DNA from: an uncultured Gemmatimonadota bacterium
Lineage (GTDB): Bacteria > Latescibacterota > UBA2968 > UBA8231
Assembly (NCBI GenBank): GCA_903893785.1
Contig: CAITNQ010000203.1
Span: forward strand, 1-64,000
Reading direction: 5' to 3'
DNA length: 64,000 nt
Within the stretch, counting starts at the first letter, position 1; each line of letters starts with the position of its first letter. A model generated the notes under the pieces. The model searched no databases, was not told where the DNA came from, and saw only the letters and a list, made by a program, of their open reading frames with translations. This document shows, in pieces, positions 9,256 to 18,945 of the stretch. Position numbers and translations under genes: made by a program.

Positions 9256-10359
9256 ATGATCGTCACTGCCATCGACAGCTTCTACTGCCGGGTGCCCGTC
9301 AGCGACAGGGCCCGCCAGCACGGGGTCTCGCCAGACATCCCGGTCACCCGGGTCCGCACTGACGCCGGCGTCACTGGCTACGAGTTCTTTCCTACCTGGG
9401 GCCGCGGCCTGGAACTGGCCCGTCGCCTGGTGGTGGGCCAGGACCCGCACCACATCGAGCGCTTCCTGCAGCAGGGCCTGGGGCGCTGCCCGGCGGTGGA
9501 AACAGCACTGTGGGACGTGGTCGGCAAAGCCGCCGGGAGACCGATCCGCGACCTTCTCGGCAGCCACAAGGACCGCCTGCCGTGCTACCTCACCTGCGTC
9601 TGGCCGGGCCTGGCCGACCAATCGGAAGTGACCTACGAGCAGCAGGCTCGGGACCTGGCCTACTACCAGAAGCACGGCTTCAAGGCGGCCAAGATCCGCT
9701 CCTTCCGACGGCCGGTGCAGGCCGACGCCGACGCCGTGGCCACCATCCGGGATGCGGTCGGCGGCCGGGAGCAGTTCCAGCTCATGATTGATCGCACCGG
9801 ACCGTACTCGGGTTCGATCTGGACCCTGGACGAGGCGATCATCATGGCGCGGCGCTATGAGGATCTGGAGGTGAGCTGGCTGGAAGAGCCGATGAACCGC
9901 GGCGACGTGTTTGACCACGCGCGGCTGCGGGCCACGGTGGATATCCCGATCACCGGGGGCGAAGGCGATCGCGGCCTGTCCATGTTCGCCCGTTACCTGC
10001 AGCACGGCTCCTTCGACATCCTGCAGCCGGAGCCGTTTAACTGCGGCGGCCTGCTGATCACTAAGAAGATCGCCGCCATGGCCGAGGGTTTCGGCATCGA
10101 CTGCGTGCCCCACGGCACCCACGGCCTGGCGCTGGCGGCGCGGCTGCAGATCGAAGCGGCCCTGGCCAACTGCTGGATTCTCGAGGTGGCGCTGACCAAC
10201 CCGCCGCTGCTGCCGTGGGAGCAGTGGGAGCACTGCCTGGCGCTGGTCGACCAGGAGCGGCTGTTCGTGATCGAGAATGGCCAGTTCGTCGTCCCCGACC
10301 GACCGGGGATCGGCATTGCCGTCAACGACGACGCCATCGAGCGCTTCCGCGTCGGTTGA
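9256..10359 (+). CDS. Mandelate racemase/muconate lactonizing (enolase superfamily) protein
   Basis: GFKAAKIRSFRRPVQADADAVATIRDAVG, LMIDRTGPYSG, WLEEPMNRGD, ITGGEGDRG, LQPEPFNCGGLLITKKIAAMAEGFGI; enolase-superfamily barrel motifs. Confidence 0.8.
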   Translation: MIVTAIDSFYCRVPVSDRARQHGVSPDIPVTRVRTDAGVTGYEFFPTWGRGLELARRLVVGQDPHHIERFLQQGLGRCPAVETALWDVVGKAAGRPIRDLLGSHKDRLPCYLTCVWPGLADQSEVTYEQQARDLAYYQKHGFKAAKIRSFRRPVQADADAVATIRDAVGGREQFQLMIDRTGPYSGSIWTLDEAIIMARRYEDLEVSWLEEPMNRGDVFDHARLRATVDIPITGGEGDRGLSMFARYLQHGSFDILQPEPFNCGGLLITKKIAAMAEGFGIDCVPHGTHGLALAARLQIEAALANCWILEVALTNPPLLPWEQWEHCLALVDQERLFVIENGQFVVPDRPGIGIAVNDDAIERFRVG

Positions 10360-10375
10360 CCCGGGGAGACGGGGC

Positions 10376-11440
10376 ATGAGCCAAGACCTGACCCAACCGG
10401 GGCGATGGGCCCTGCGGGCCGTACCGGGCCTGCAGGCCAGCCGGCCCGGCATCCAGCTGGGGACCTACATCAGCGACGAGGCCCCGGACGAGGAACTGCT
10501 GTTCCTGCAGCAGTTGGGCCTCGAGTGGGTGATGGTGATCATCCATGATCCGCAGCGCCACCACGCGGGTTACTACCGGCAGGTGCAGGAGCGCCTGGCC
10601 CGCTTCGGCCTGCAGATTTACCGCATCGGCAACCACCAGGTGCACAACGTCGAGGAGATCACCCTTAACCTGCCGGGCCGCGAGGCCAAGATCGAGGCGT
10701 TCCTGCAGTTCATTCGCGAACTGGGCCAGGCTGGGATCCGCTACAACACCTATGCCCACATGGGTAACGGCATCTGGAGCAGCGGCGGGACTCGCGGCCG
10801 CGGCGGCGTCCACGCCCGTACCATGGACCTGGCCGACGCTCAAGGCCACTGGAATGGCAAGGTCTTCGCCGGGCCGCTGACGCACGGCCGGATGTATACC
10901 GAAGACGAACTGTGGGACAACTACGCCTACTTCATCCGCCGCGTGGTACCGGTGGCGGAGGCGGCCGGGGTGTACATCGGCATCCATCCGGATGACCCGC
11001 CGGTGTACCCGCTCGGGGGCATCCCGCGCTGCCTGTTCGGCACCTTCGCCGGTTACCAGCGCGCCCTGGAGCTGGCCGCCAGCCCGAACATCGGCGTCTG
11101 CCTGTGCATCGGCTGCTGGCTGGAGGGCGGCCAGGCCATGGGCGCCGATGTGCTCGCCGCCATCCGCCATTTCGGCCGCCAGGGCAAGCTCTTCAAGGTG
11201 CATTTCCGCAATGTCAGTAACCCGTTGCCGGCCGCCTGGCAGGAGACCTTCATCGACGACGGGTACATGGACATGCACCGGGTGATGCAGACGCTGCGCG
11301 AGGTGGAGTACGACGGCTGCATCATTCCCGACCACATACCGGCCATGGTGGGCGGTCATCACAGCGGCCTGGCCTATTCACTGGCGTACATGCGCGCGCT
11401 GGTGCAGGCGGCGAACAACGAAGCCGGTGGGGCCCGTTGA
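10376..11440 (+). CDS. Mannonate dehydratase (UxuA)/xylose-isomerase-like TIM barrel protein
   Basis: IHPDDPP, CLCIGCWLEGG, KVHFRNVSNPLPAAWQETFIDDGYMDMHRVMQTLREVEYDGCIIPDHIPAM matches the UxuA pattern. Confidence 0.7.
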   Translation: MSQDLTQPGRWALRAVPGLQASRPGIQLGTYISDEAPDEELLFLQQLGLEWVMVIIHDPQRHHAGYYRQVQERLARFGLQIYRIGNHQVHNVEEITLNLPGREAKIEAFLQFIRELGQAGIRYNTYAHMGNGIWSSGGTRGRGGVHARTMDLADAQGHWNGKVFAGPLTHGRMYTEDELWDNYAYFIRRVVPVAEAAGVYIGIHPDDPPVYPLGGIPRCLFGTFAGYQRALELAASPNIGVCLCIGCWLEGGQAMGADVLAAIRHFGRQGKLFKVHFRNVSNPLPAAWQETFIDDGYMDMHRVMQTLREVEYDGCIIPDHIPAMVGGHHSGLAYSLAYMRALVQAANNEAGGAR

Positions 11441-11554
11441 GGCCCCGGCCATACCCCTGGCGACGGCGCTCGGACCGCCGCCGAAGCGGCCGAACCGTGT
11501 AGGACGGTCGGCCCGGCGTTGCTTTGCTGGGGGCCCAAGGAGGGCCCGGTGCCG

Positions 11555-13726
11555 ATGAACCAACGCGTAGTTGACCTGTGCAGCCAGGCGCGCCGCAGCC
11601 GGCGCGGCCCTGACCCCGAAGCGGCGGCGCTGCAGGCGCAGGCCCTGGCCGGTCTGGAGGACGCCTCGCCGGTGCGGCGCCAGGCGGCGGTGCTGGCCCA
11701 CGCCTTCCGTCACGGCCGCATCCAGGTCCGCCCGGGCGAGTTGCTGGTGGGCACGCCGGCGGGGCTGGAATACGACCCTGAGCATTTGACCGTGCCGCAG
11801 ATCTTCGGCCGCCAGGCGTTCGGCGGATGGCCGGCACCGGACCTGGCGATGCAGTACTTCCGCGGCGGGGTGCTCAGCGGCGCCGGCAACCACACCACCA
11901 TGGACTATGCCGCGGTGCTGGACCAGGGCGTCCATGGGCGCCTGGCCCGCATCGAGGCGCGCCTGGGGCGGTTGTCGCGGGAGGCCCCGGACGATCAGGC
12001 CGGTGGCGAATTCCTCGACGCCCTGCGCGTGGTGGCGCTGGCCTGGATCGATTATGCCCACCGCCATGCCCAGCTGTGCCGCGCCGAAGCCGCCGCCGCC
12101 ACGGACCCGCGTAGGGCCGCCGAATTGGCCACCATGGCCGACAACTGCCAGCGCGTCCCCGCCGAGCGGCCGACTAGCTTCTGGCAGGCCTGTCAGGCGC
12201 TGTGGTTCTGCTTTGTCTTCCTGCCCGATGCACCGGGCCGGGTGGACCAATACCTCTATCCCTTCTACCGTGATGACCTGGCGGCGGGCCGGGTGACGCG
12301 CGACCAGGCCCGCGAACTGCTCAGCCTGCTGTGGATCAAATACTTCGAATGGGCCGGGGCGCAGGCCGGGGTAAGCGCGCACCAGCACCTGACCCTGGGC
12401 GGTACGGACGCGGCCGGCCGTGATGCCAGCAACGAGGTCACCTGGCTGTGTCTGGAGGTCACCGAGGAGCTGCGGCTACACCGTCCCCAGGTGGGCTTGC
12501 GCTGCCACCAGGGAACGCCGCCGGCACTGCTGCGGCGGGCCGTGCAGGTGCTGCGAACCCGGTCCGGCAACCCGGACTTCTGCAACGACGAGCAGATCGT
12601 GCCGGCGCTGACCCGGCTCGGTGTGGGGATCGCTGACGCCCGCGACTTCTCGCTGTCGGGTTGCCACGAAGTGATCGTCACCGGCAAAGCGCAGATGGGC
12701 TCGGTCGAGGGCTTTGTCAACCTGCCGAAGGTGCTGCGCCTGGTTCTGGGGCTGGAGCCGGAGCTGGATCCGGGCGCCGATCTGACCCGGCTGGAGACCC
12801 CGGCCGACCTGTGGCAAGCGCTGGTGGCGACCCTGGACCGGGTCGCCGAAGCCGCCCATCTGGCCTCCCTGGCGCGCGACCAGCAGACCGCCGCCGAGCC
12901 GGGGGGCAACCTGGCCGCTTCGCTGGTCGTGGAAGACTGCATCGACAAGGTCGTCGGCTACACGCAGGGTGGGGCCCGGTATAACTTCTGCAACTGGGAC
13001 GTCATCGGCGTGGCTAATTTGGCCGACGGGCTGGCGGCGGTTAACCAACTGGTGTACCAACAGCAGCAGCTGACCCTGCCGGAGCTGGCGGCGGTGCTGC
13101 AACATGATTGGGAAGGCCACGAAGCCCTGCGACAGCAGGTCCTCAACCGGACACCGCACTTCGGCAATGACCTGGAGGAGGTGGACGAACTGGCGCGGCG
13201 GATCATCCACACCTTCTCGGACCAGCTCAAACAGCGCCGCCCTTTCCGCGGGGGCGAGTACATCCTGGGCACCACGGCGGGTGGCGAAAACATGCACATC
13301 GAGTTCGGCCGGGTCACCGGCGCCACGGCCGACGGCCGCCGCGCCGGCCAACCGCTGGCGGACAGTCTGGGGGCGGCGCAGGGGCGCGATCGGCAGGGTG
13401 TCACGGCGCTGCTCAACTCCGTCGCCGGCCTGCCCCATCACCTGCTGCCCACGGCCACCACGCTGAACGTCAAGCTGGATCCGGCGTTGCTGGCCACCGA
13501 CGCCGGCCGGGAACAGATAGCCGCCCTGATCGAGGGCCACTTTGCCGGGGGCGGCCAACAGTGTCAGTTCAACCTGGTAGACCGGCAGCAGCTGCTGGAA
13601 GCCCGGCGGAACCCGGAAGCGCACGGCGACCTGGTGGTACGGGTGGCGGGTTACAGCGCCCCGTTCACGTCGCTGTGGGCAGACCTGCAGGACGAGATCA
13701 TCGCCCGCACCGGGCATACGGTCTGA
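11555..13726 (+). CDS. Glycyl radical enzyme (pyruvate formate-lyase-like family)
   Basis: C-terminal glycyl radical motif RVAGYSAPFTSLWADLQDEIIARTGH; active-site-like LSGCHEVIV; NxCNDEQIVPAL region. Confidence 0.85.
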   Translation: MNQRVVDLCSQARRSRRGPDPEAAALQAQALAGLEDASPVRRQAAVLAHAFRHGRIQVRPGELLVGTPAGLEYDPEHLTVPQIFGRQAFGGWPAPDLAMQYFRGGVLSGAGNHTTMDYAAVLDQGVHGRLARIEARLGRLSREAPDDQAGGEFLDALRVVALAWIDYAHRHAQLCRAEAAAATDPRRAAELATMADNCQRVPAERPTSFWQACQALWFCFVFLPDAPGRVDQYLYPFYRDDLAAGRVTRDQARELLSLLWIKYFEWAGAQAGVSAHQHLTLGGTDAAGRDASNEVTWLCLEVTEELRLHRPQVGLRCHQGTPPALLRRAVQVLRTRSGNPDFCNDEQIVPALTRLGVGIADARDFSLSGCHEVIVTGKAQMGSVEGFVNLPKVLRLVLGLEPELDPGADLTRLETPADLWQALVATLDRVAEAAHLASLARDQQTAAEPGGNLAASLVVEDCIDKVVGYTQGGARYNFCNWDVIGVANLADGLAAVNQLVYQQQQLTLPELAAVLQHDWEGHEALRQQVLNRTPHFGNDLEEVDELARRIIHTFSDQLKQRRPFRGGEYILGTTAGGENMHIEFGRVTGATADGRRAGQPLADSLGAAQGRDRQGVTALLNSVAGLPHHLLPTATTLNVKLDPALLATDAGREQIAALIEGHFAGGGQQCQFNLVDRQQLLEARRNPEAHGDLVVRVAGYSAPFTSLWADLQDEIIARTGHTV

Positions 13727-13769
13727 CGGCCGCGGCCGCTGTCGGCCCGGCGATGGAGACGAGGTGGCA

Positions 13770-14840
13770 ATGAACGACCGCGAGCGTCTGTTGGCCAACC
13801 TGCGCTATCAGTCGGCGGACCGGGCGCCGTACCGCATCTTCGGCGGCGGCTGGCCGGAGACCATTGACCGCTGGCGGGGCGAGGGGTACGACCCGCAGCA
13901 GCCCGGCTACGCCCTGGACCGCTGGGACTGGCACGGGGGGTGGTTCTTCCCCCATCCGGCCTTCCGTCGTGAGGTCCTGCAGGAAGACGAGCGCACCATC
14001 CTGTACGTGAACCACGAAGGCATTCTGATGCGCGAGCGCAAAGACTACCAGCACTCGTCGATGCCGCAATTCGTGCGCTTCCCGGTGGAGACCCGCGCCG
14101 ACTTCCGCCACTTCTGGTCCGCCCGCATGCAGGCGGATCTGGCCGCCCGCCTGGGCCCTCAGGGGCTGGCGGAGCTGGGGGCCTACCGGCAGCGCGACGG
14201 GGCCCTGATCGTCATCGCCGACCGCTGGGGCGGCTTCTTCGGACCCCTGCGCAACCTGCTGGGCGTCGAGCGCCTGTGCATGCTGTTCTATGACGATCCG
14301 GCCTGGGTAGAGGAGATGATGGACGCTGACGCCGACTTCCTGATCCAGATGATGGATCAGCTGCTCGACGTTACCGACATCGACGTGTTCGGCTTCTGGG
14401 AAGACATGGGCTACAAGACCGGGCCGCTGCTCGGACCGGACCTGGTACGCCGTTACATGCTGCCGCGCTACCGCCGTGTGGTCGACTTCCTGCGCCGCCG
14501 CGGCGTCGAGTTCATCAGTCTGGACAGCGACGGCCAGATCACCTCGCTGATCCCCATCTGGCTCGAAGCGGGTATCAACGTGCTCTACCCCTTCGAGCCC
14601 CAAGCCGGCATGGACGTGGCCGCCGTGCGGCGTGAATTCGGCCGTGACCTGCGCATGTGGGGCGGCATCGACAAACGGGCCCTGGCCTGGGGTCCGGCGG
14701 CGATCGACGCTGAACTGGCCCGGGTGGCGCCGGTGGTGCAGGACGGCGGCTACGTGCCCTTCCCGGACCACAGCCTGCCGCCGGACGTGTCCTGGGCCAA
14801 CTACTGCTACTTCATGGAGCGCCTGCCGACCATCCTCTGA
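13770..14840 (+). CDS. Uroporphyrinogen decarboxylase (URO-D/MtaA/CmuA-like) family protein, paralog 2
   Basis: ATG at 13770 (GTG at 13764 also possible); FWEDMGYKTGPLLGP, LDSDGQITSLIPIWLEAGINVLYPFEPQAGMDV, DHSLPPDVSWANYCYF. Confidence 0.8.
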   Translation: MNDRERLLANLRYQSADRAPYRIFGGGWPETIDRWRGEGYDPQQPGYALDRWDWHGGWFFPHPAFRREVLQEDERTILYVNHEGILMRERKDYQHSSMPQFVRFPVETRADFRHFWSARMQADLAARLGPQGLAELGAYRQRDGALIVIADRWGGFFGPLRNLLGVERLCMLFYDDPAWVEEMMDADADFLIQMMDQLLDVTDIDVFGFWEDMGYKTGPLLGPDLVRRYMLPRYRRVVDFLRRRGVEFISLDSDGQITSLIPIWLEAGINVLYPFEPQAGMDVAAVRREFGRDLRMWGGIDKRALAWGPAAIDAELARVAPVVQDGGYVPFPDHSLPPDVSWANYCYFMERLPTIL

Positions 14841-14926
14841 ATCGGCGTCGCCGCGTCGCGGTGGCCGCGACCCGGCGCTCCACCCTCCTCTGCCGGGTGG
14901 TACACCGGCGCCTCTGGAGTCTGCCC

Positions 14927-17467
14927 ATGGCGCTGCCTGCCCAATTGACGGGTCGACGGCTAATCCGCATCGACTGCACCGAGGAGTTGCCGCCCGAGCG
15001 CTATTTCGGCCACGGGGCCGTGGCCGTGGTCAGCGGCCCGGCGGGCCGTTACCGGCAGGCCGAGGGCGTACCCCTGTCACGGTTCGGGTACCGCTTCGAG
15101 ATTGACCACGTCGACCGGCCGCACCTGGCGATCATCCGCTACCCGGACGACGCCCAGCGGTTCATGACGGTCATGGACGGCACGGGGTACGACCTGTCCA
15201 CCGGCGTGCTGACCGGCGGCGCCTGGCCGCTCAGCGGCGGCCTGTTGACGCTGAACCAGGTCTTCTGGCCCCGCTGGCGCGACTGCAGCCTGGTGTTCGC
15301 TACCTGGAGCGATGGCGAACCGGCGGCGGTGGCCGACATTGAGATCTACGAACTGGACAGCCTGCCGCCGTTGCCCCTGGAGCGTGCGGCCGGTGACCGC
15401 AGCCGCCGTGAGTTGGGGGTCCAGTACGAAGACCCCTGTGGCACCGGGGCCAGCGAGGGCGCGCTCGACAAGGAGACCTGGGTCGACCGCGTGGCCACCT
15501 ATATGCGCCACACCGGCCAGCAGCTGCTGGTGTATCCCCTGGTGTGGTACCACGGCCCCCAGTACCCGGCGGCCCGGGAGCCGGCCGATGCCTTCGACGT
15601 GGTGGTCGCCCGCGACCGGCGGCAATACTGCCGCTGGACCACTCGACCGCCCGAGTGGGTGCAGCCGTTGCTGGCCCGTTTCGAGCGCGACGGGCTGCGC
15701 TTCCGCGGCGCCCTGACGCTGCTGCGGCTGGGGTCGCTGATGCAGCAGATGAACACCGACCTGGAGGCCATCCGCGGCGGCGCCGACACCATCAACAACA
15801 TGGTCTGGTGTGACCAGGTGCAGGGCGGCACGGCCGACTGGACCACGGTGTACAATGCCCGCAACTACCCGGCCCTGCTGCAGTATTACGCCGAAGGCCG
15901 CGACCTGGGCGACTTCCCCTGGGCCTATGGCGAGCGCGGTGGCCCCTCGCCTCACCCGATCTTCAACCCGCTGCACCCGGTGGTGGAACGGGCGATCCTC
16001 GACCTGGTGGGCGACATCGCCGAGCGCTACGGTCACGCGCCGGCGTTCACCGGTCTGTCGCTGAACCTCTGGCACGCCACCATGGTATGGTTCGCCTCGC
16101 TGCGCTGCGGTTACGACGACTACACCGTCAACGCCTTCAGCCGCGAGACCGGCATCTTGGTGCCGGTGGAGGCCGGCGCCCCGGACCGCTTCTCGCGGCG
16201 GTTCCAGTACCTGACTTCGATCTGCCGCCCCGCGTGGATCGACTGGCGCTGCCGCCGCATCACCGCCCTGCTCGGCCGGGTACGCGACCGCCTGCAGGCG
16301 GTGCGTTCGGACCTGACCCTGACGTTGACCCTGTGGGATGAGACGACCGTGCCGCAACTGTACGGCTGGGCGTCGGTGGCCACCCAGCTAGGCGCCCGGC
16401 CGAGTACCGTGGACCTGTACCGCGAGGGCGGCGTCGACGTGGCGCGGTTGGCCGCGGAACCCGGTATCGAGCTAGACCTGGGCCTGGGCAATACGCGCGA
16501 CCGCGGCGGCCACCCGCCGGATTCGACCCGCGGCCTGGAGGCGACGCTCAGCTCCACGGCCCAGTACCGCGACCACGACTTCCTCGACCAGGCCACCCTT
16601 GACGCCGTGGGCCGCCAGCCCCGGCCCGGTGCCTTTGTGTTCAACTGCTGGGTCGAGGCCTGGGGCGACCACCGGTGGTTCCCCTGTGCCGATGACGATG
16701 CGCAAGCCGCGGCCCTGGCGATCATGTCAGGCCAGCCCGCCGAGGGCGTATTCCGGCTGAATTCGACCTACCCGCCCGATGGTTTCTGGTGGGACTCGCA
16801 GTTGCGCATCACGCCGCCCTTCCCGGCCGGGCCGCACTTCCTTGAACCCTATGTCCACGCCCTGGCCGAGATGGATGTCTGCCGGCTGACCCGCGGCGGG
16901 CTGTTCCTGGACAAGGCGCACGGCGAGTGGCTGCGGCCTTTTGCCGCGGCCTATTGCCGCCTGCCGCGGCAGCGGCTGCAGACGGTGGGCGACCGCACCG
17001 ACCCGGTGGCGGTACGGCAGGGCGTGGACGGCGACCGGCGGGTGCTGTACGCGGTCAACCGCGAGCCCTATGCCGTGGACCTGCAGGTGCAGTTCGAACG
17101 GGCCCCGACCTGGTGTACGGACCTGGCCACGGGCGCCGCCGTGGCGGTAACCGACACCTGGGCCACCCGCCTGGGGCCCTATGAACTGCGCTGCCTGGCG
17201 GTGCCGCCGGACGCGCCGGTGGCAGGCTTCACGGCCACCGCGCCGACGGCGGTGACCCGGGCCCTGGCGGCCCAGGTGCAGACCGTGTTGGCCGCCCTGG
17301 AGCGGGCCGGGGCCGACGGCCTGGTGATCCCTGGAGCGGCGGCGCTGCAGGCCCAACTGGCACCGGCGCTGGCGGCCGGCCGCCTGGCCTGGGTGCGCCA
17401 CGCGGTGCACAGCTATGCCGCGCGGCGGGCCCTGGAAGGAACCCGCACCGCCGCCGGGCAGCCATGA
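14927..17467 (+). CDS. Large uncharacterised protein, putative glycoside-hydrolase-like
   Basis: ATG at 14927; long ORF consistent with neighbouring coding style; central region looks barrel-like; family not recognised. Confidence 0.55.
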   Translation: MALPAQLTGRRLIRIDCTEELPPERYFGHGAVAVVSGPAGRYRQAEGVPLSRFGYRFEIDHVDRPHLAIIRYPDDAQRFMTVMDGTGYDLSTGVLTGGAWPLSGGLLTLNQVFWPRWRDCSLVFATWSDGEPAAVADIEIYELDSLPPLPLERAAGDRSRRELGVQYEDPCGTGASEGALDKETWVDRVATYMRHTGQQLLVYPLVWYHGPQYPAAREPADAFDVVVARDRRQYCRWTTRPPEWVQPLLARFERDGLRFRGALTLLRLGSLMQQMNTDLEAIRGGADTINNMVWCDQVQGGTADWTTVYNARNYPALLQYYAEGRDLGDFPWAYGERGGPSPHPIFNPLHPVVERAILDLVGDIAERYGHAPAFTGLSLNLWHATMVWFASLRCGYDDYTVNAFSRETGILVPVEAGAPDRFSRRFQYLTSICRPAWIDWRCRRITALLGRVRDRLQAVRSDLTLTLTLWDETTVPQLYGWASVATQLGARPSTVDLYREGGVDVARLAAEPGIELDLGLGNTRDRGGHPPDSTRGLEATLSSTAQYRDHDFLDQATLDAVGRQPRPGAFVFNCWVEAWGDHRWFPCADDDAQAAALAIMSGQPAEGVFRLNSTYPPDGFWWDSQLRITPPFPAGPHFLEPYVHALAEMDVCRLTRGGLFLDKAHGEWLRPFAAAYCRLPRQRLQTVGDRTDPVAVRQGVDGDRRVLYAVNREPYAVDLQVQFERAPTWCTDLATGAAVAVTDTWATRLGPYELRCLAVPPDAPVAGFTATAPTAVTRALAAQVQTVLAALERAGADGLVIPGAAALQAQLAPALAAGRLAWVRHAVHSYAARRALEGTRTAAGQP

Positions 17468-18831
17468 CGGGCGCCCGGTCGGCCGGTCCGAGCCACCCGG
17501 ATCCCACCACGCTCGGCCGGGATGGGGCCGCCGACGCGGCCCAGGGCGGGGCGGTGGCCGACGCGCCGCGGACCGGCCGCGGCCTGGGGTCGATCTTCAA
17601 CAACGACATCAACAACATCCTGCACGCCTCGGCCGGCGACGCCATCACGGTGGCGCAGTACAGCGGCGCCGTGCACGCCATCCTCGATCACCGCCCGGGC
17701 CTGCTGGCGCAGAACGTGGGCATGCCCGATCCGGTGATCTACCCCTCGGCGGTGGCGACCGGCTGGGAGGTGTACCACGCGGAGATCTCGCGCGAGCTGT
17801 GGCCGGAACAGGAGCCGGGCGTAGCCGAACGCGAGGCGGGCGCCCTGCGCCGCCTGGCGGCCCTGGGCACGGATCCCCTGCAGCTGACCATCGACGCGTG
17901 CCGACAACGGCATACCCCGGTGGTGGCCAGTTACCGCATGAATGCCGAGGACTTCTACCACGCTTCGTACCGGCTGTCGGACTTCGGCCGCGCGCATGCC
18001 CAGGCGCGCATTCCGGGGGCGGGTTGCCTGGATCCGGCCGTGCCGGCGGTGTTCGACCACTACGTCGCGGTCATCACCGAGGTCATGGACCGCTACGACA
18101 TTGATGGCGTGGAGCTGGATTTCCGCCGTTGGTACCACCTGGTCTCGGACCCGCACCGCAACCACCCGGTGCTGACCCGCCTGGTGCGCGCCGTGCGGCA
18201 GCACGCCGACGCGGTGGGCCGGGCCCGGGGCGGGCGGCGGCTGCTGGTGGGCGCCCGCGTCGGTCCTTCGCTGGCCCTGGATCCGACCCCCTTCGTATAT
18301 CCGGGGAGCTTCTACCCGGAGAAACCGACCAATGCCTCCTGCCACGACCTGGGCTTGGATGTCCCGGCCTGGGTGCGCGAGGGCCTGGTGGACTACCTGT
18401 GTCCGACGCTGTTCCTTGACGGCCTGCCCGCCCAGCCCCGCACCGCCGAGTTCGTGGCCCTGACGCACGGCACGTCCGTGGGCGTGTACCCGACTCTGTG
18501 GGGCTGGAGTGCCTGGATGCACGGCATCGGCGAGCGCAGCATCGGCCTGGAAGCCGCCGACGCCGGGGCCCTGGCGCTGTTCAAGGACGACCTGTGCACC
18601 GCGGCGCTGCGCCTGTACGAAGACGGCGCCGATGGCATCAGCACCTATAACTGGTACGCCCATCTGCGCCAAGCGCGCCTGCCGCACGCCTGGGCCGCGG
18701 CCTTTCCCGGCGCCGGCGCCGACCGCCTGCTGGCCTGGGTCCATCCGCTGCTGCCCGACCGCGAGGCGCTGCGTCGGTACCGGGCGTCGCCGTGGCCGTG
18801 GCCGGCCGACTGGCAACCGACGCCTCGTTGA
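17464..18831 (+). CDS. Putative glycoside-hydrolase-like TIM barrel protein
   Basis: ATGA overlap with the preceding CDS; MDRYDIDGVELDFRRW, GARVGPS, YLCPTLFLD. Confidence 0.55.
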   Translation: MTGARSAGPSHPDPTTLGRDGAADAAQGGAVADAPRTGRGLGSIFNNDINNILHASAGDAITVAQYSGAVHAILDHRPGLLAQNVGMPDPVIYPSAVATGWEVYHAEISRELWPEQEPGVAEREAGALRRLAALGTDPLQLTIDACRQRHTPVVASYRMNAEDFYHASYRLSDFGRAHAQARIPGAGCLDPAVPAVFDHYVAVITEVMDRYDIDGVELDFRRWYHLVSDPHRNHPVLTRLVRAVRQHADAVGRARGGRRLLVGARVGPSLALDPTPFVYPGSFYPEKPTNASCHDLGLDVPAWVREGLVDYLCPTLFLDGLPAQPRTAEFVALTHGTSVGVYPTLWGWSAWMHGIGERSIGLEAADAGALALFKDDLCTAALRLYEDGADGISTYNWYAHLRQARLPHAWAAAFPGAGADRLLAWVHPLLPDREALRRYRASPWPWPADWQPTPR

Positions 18832-18945
18832 CGGACGCGGACGGCCCGGTGGGGCTGGGGCCGCCCGTCCTGCCGCCACCTGCCGGCGGCGCGCCAGCAT
18901 CGACGCTAGCGCGCCCGGCGGCCGGTAACCCAGAAGGACACAACC

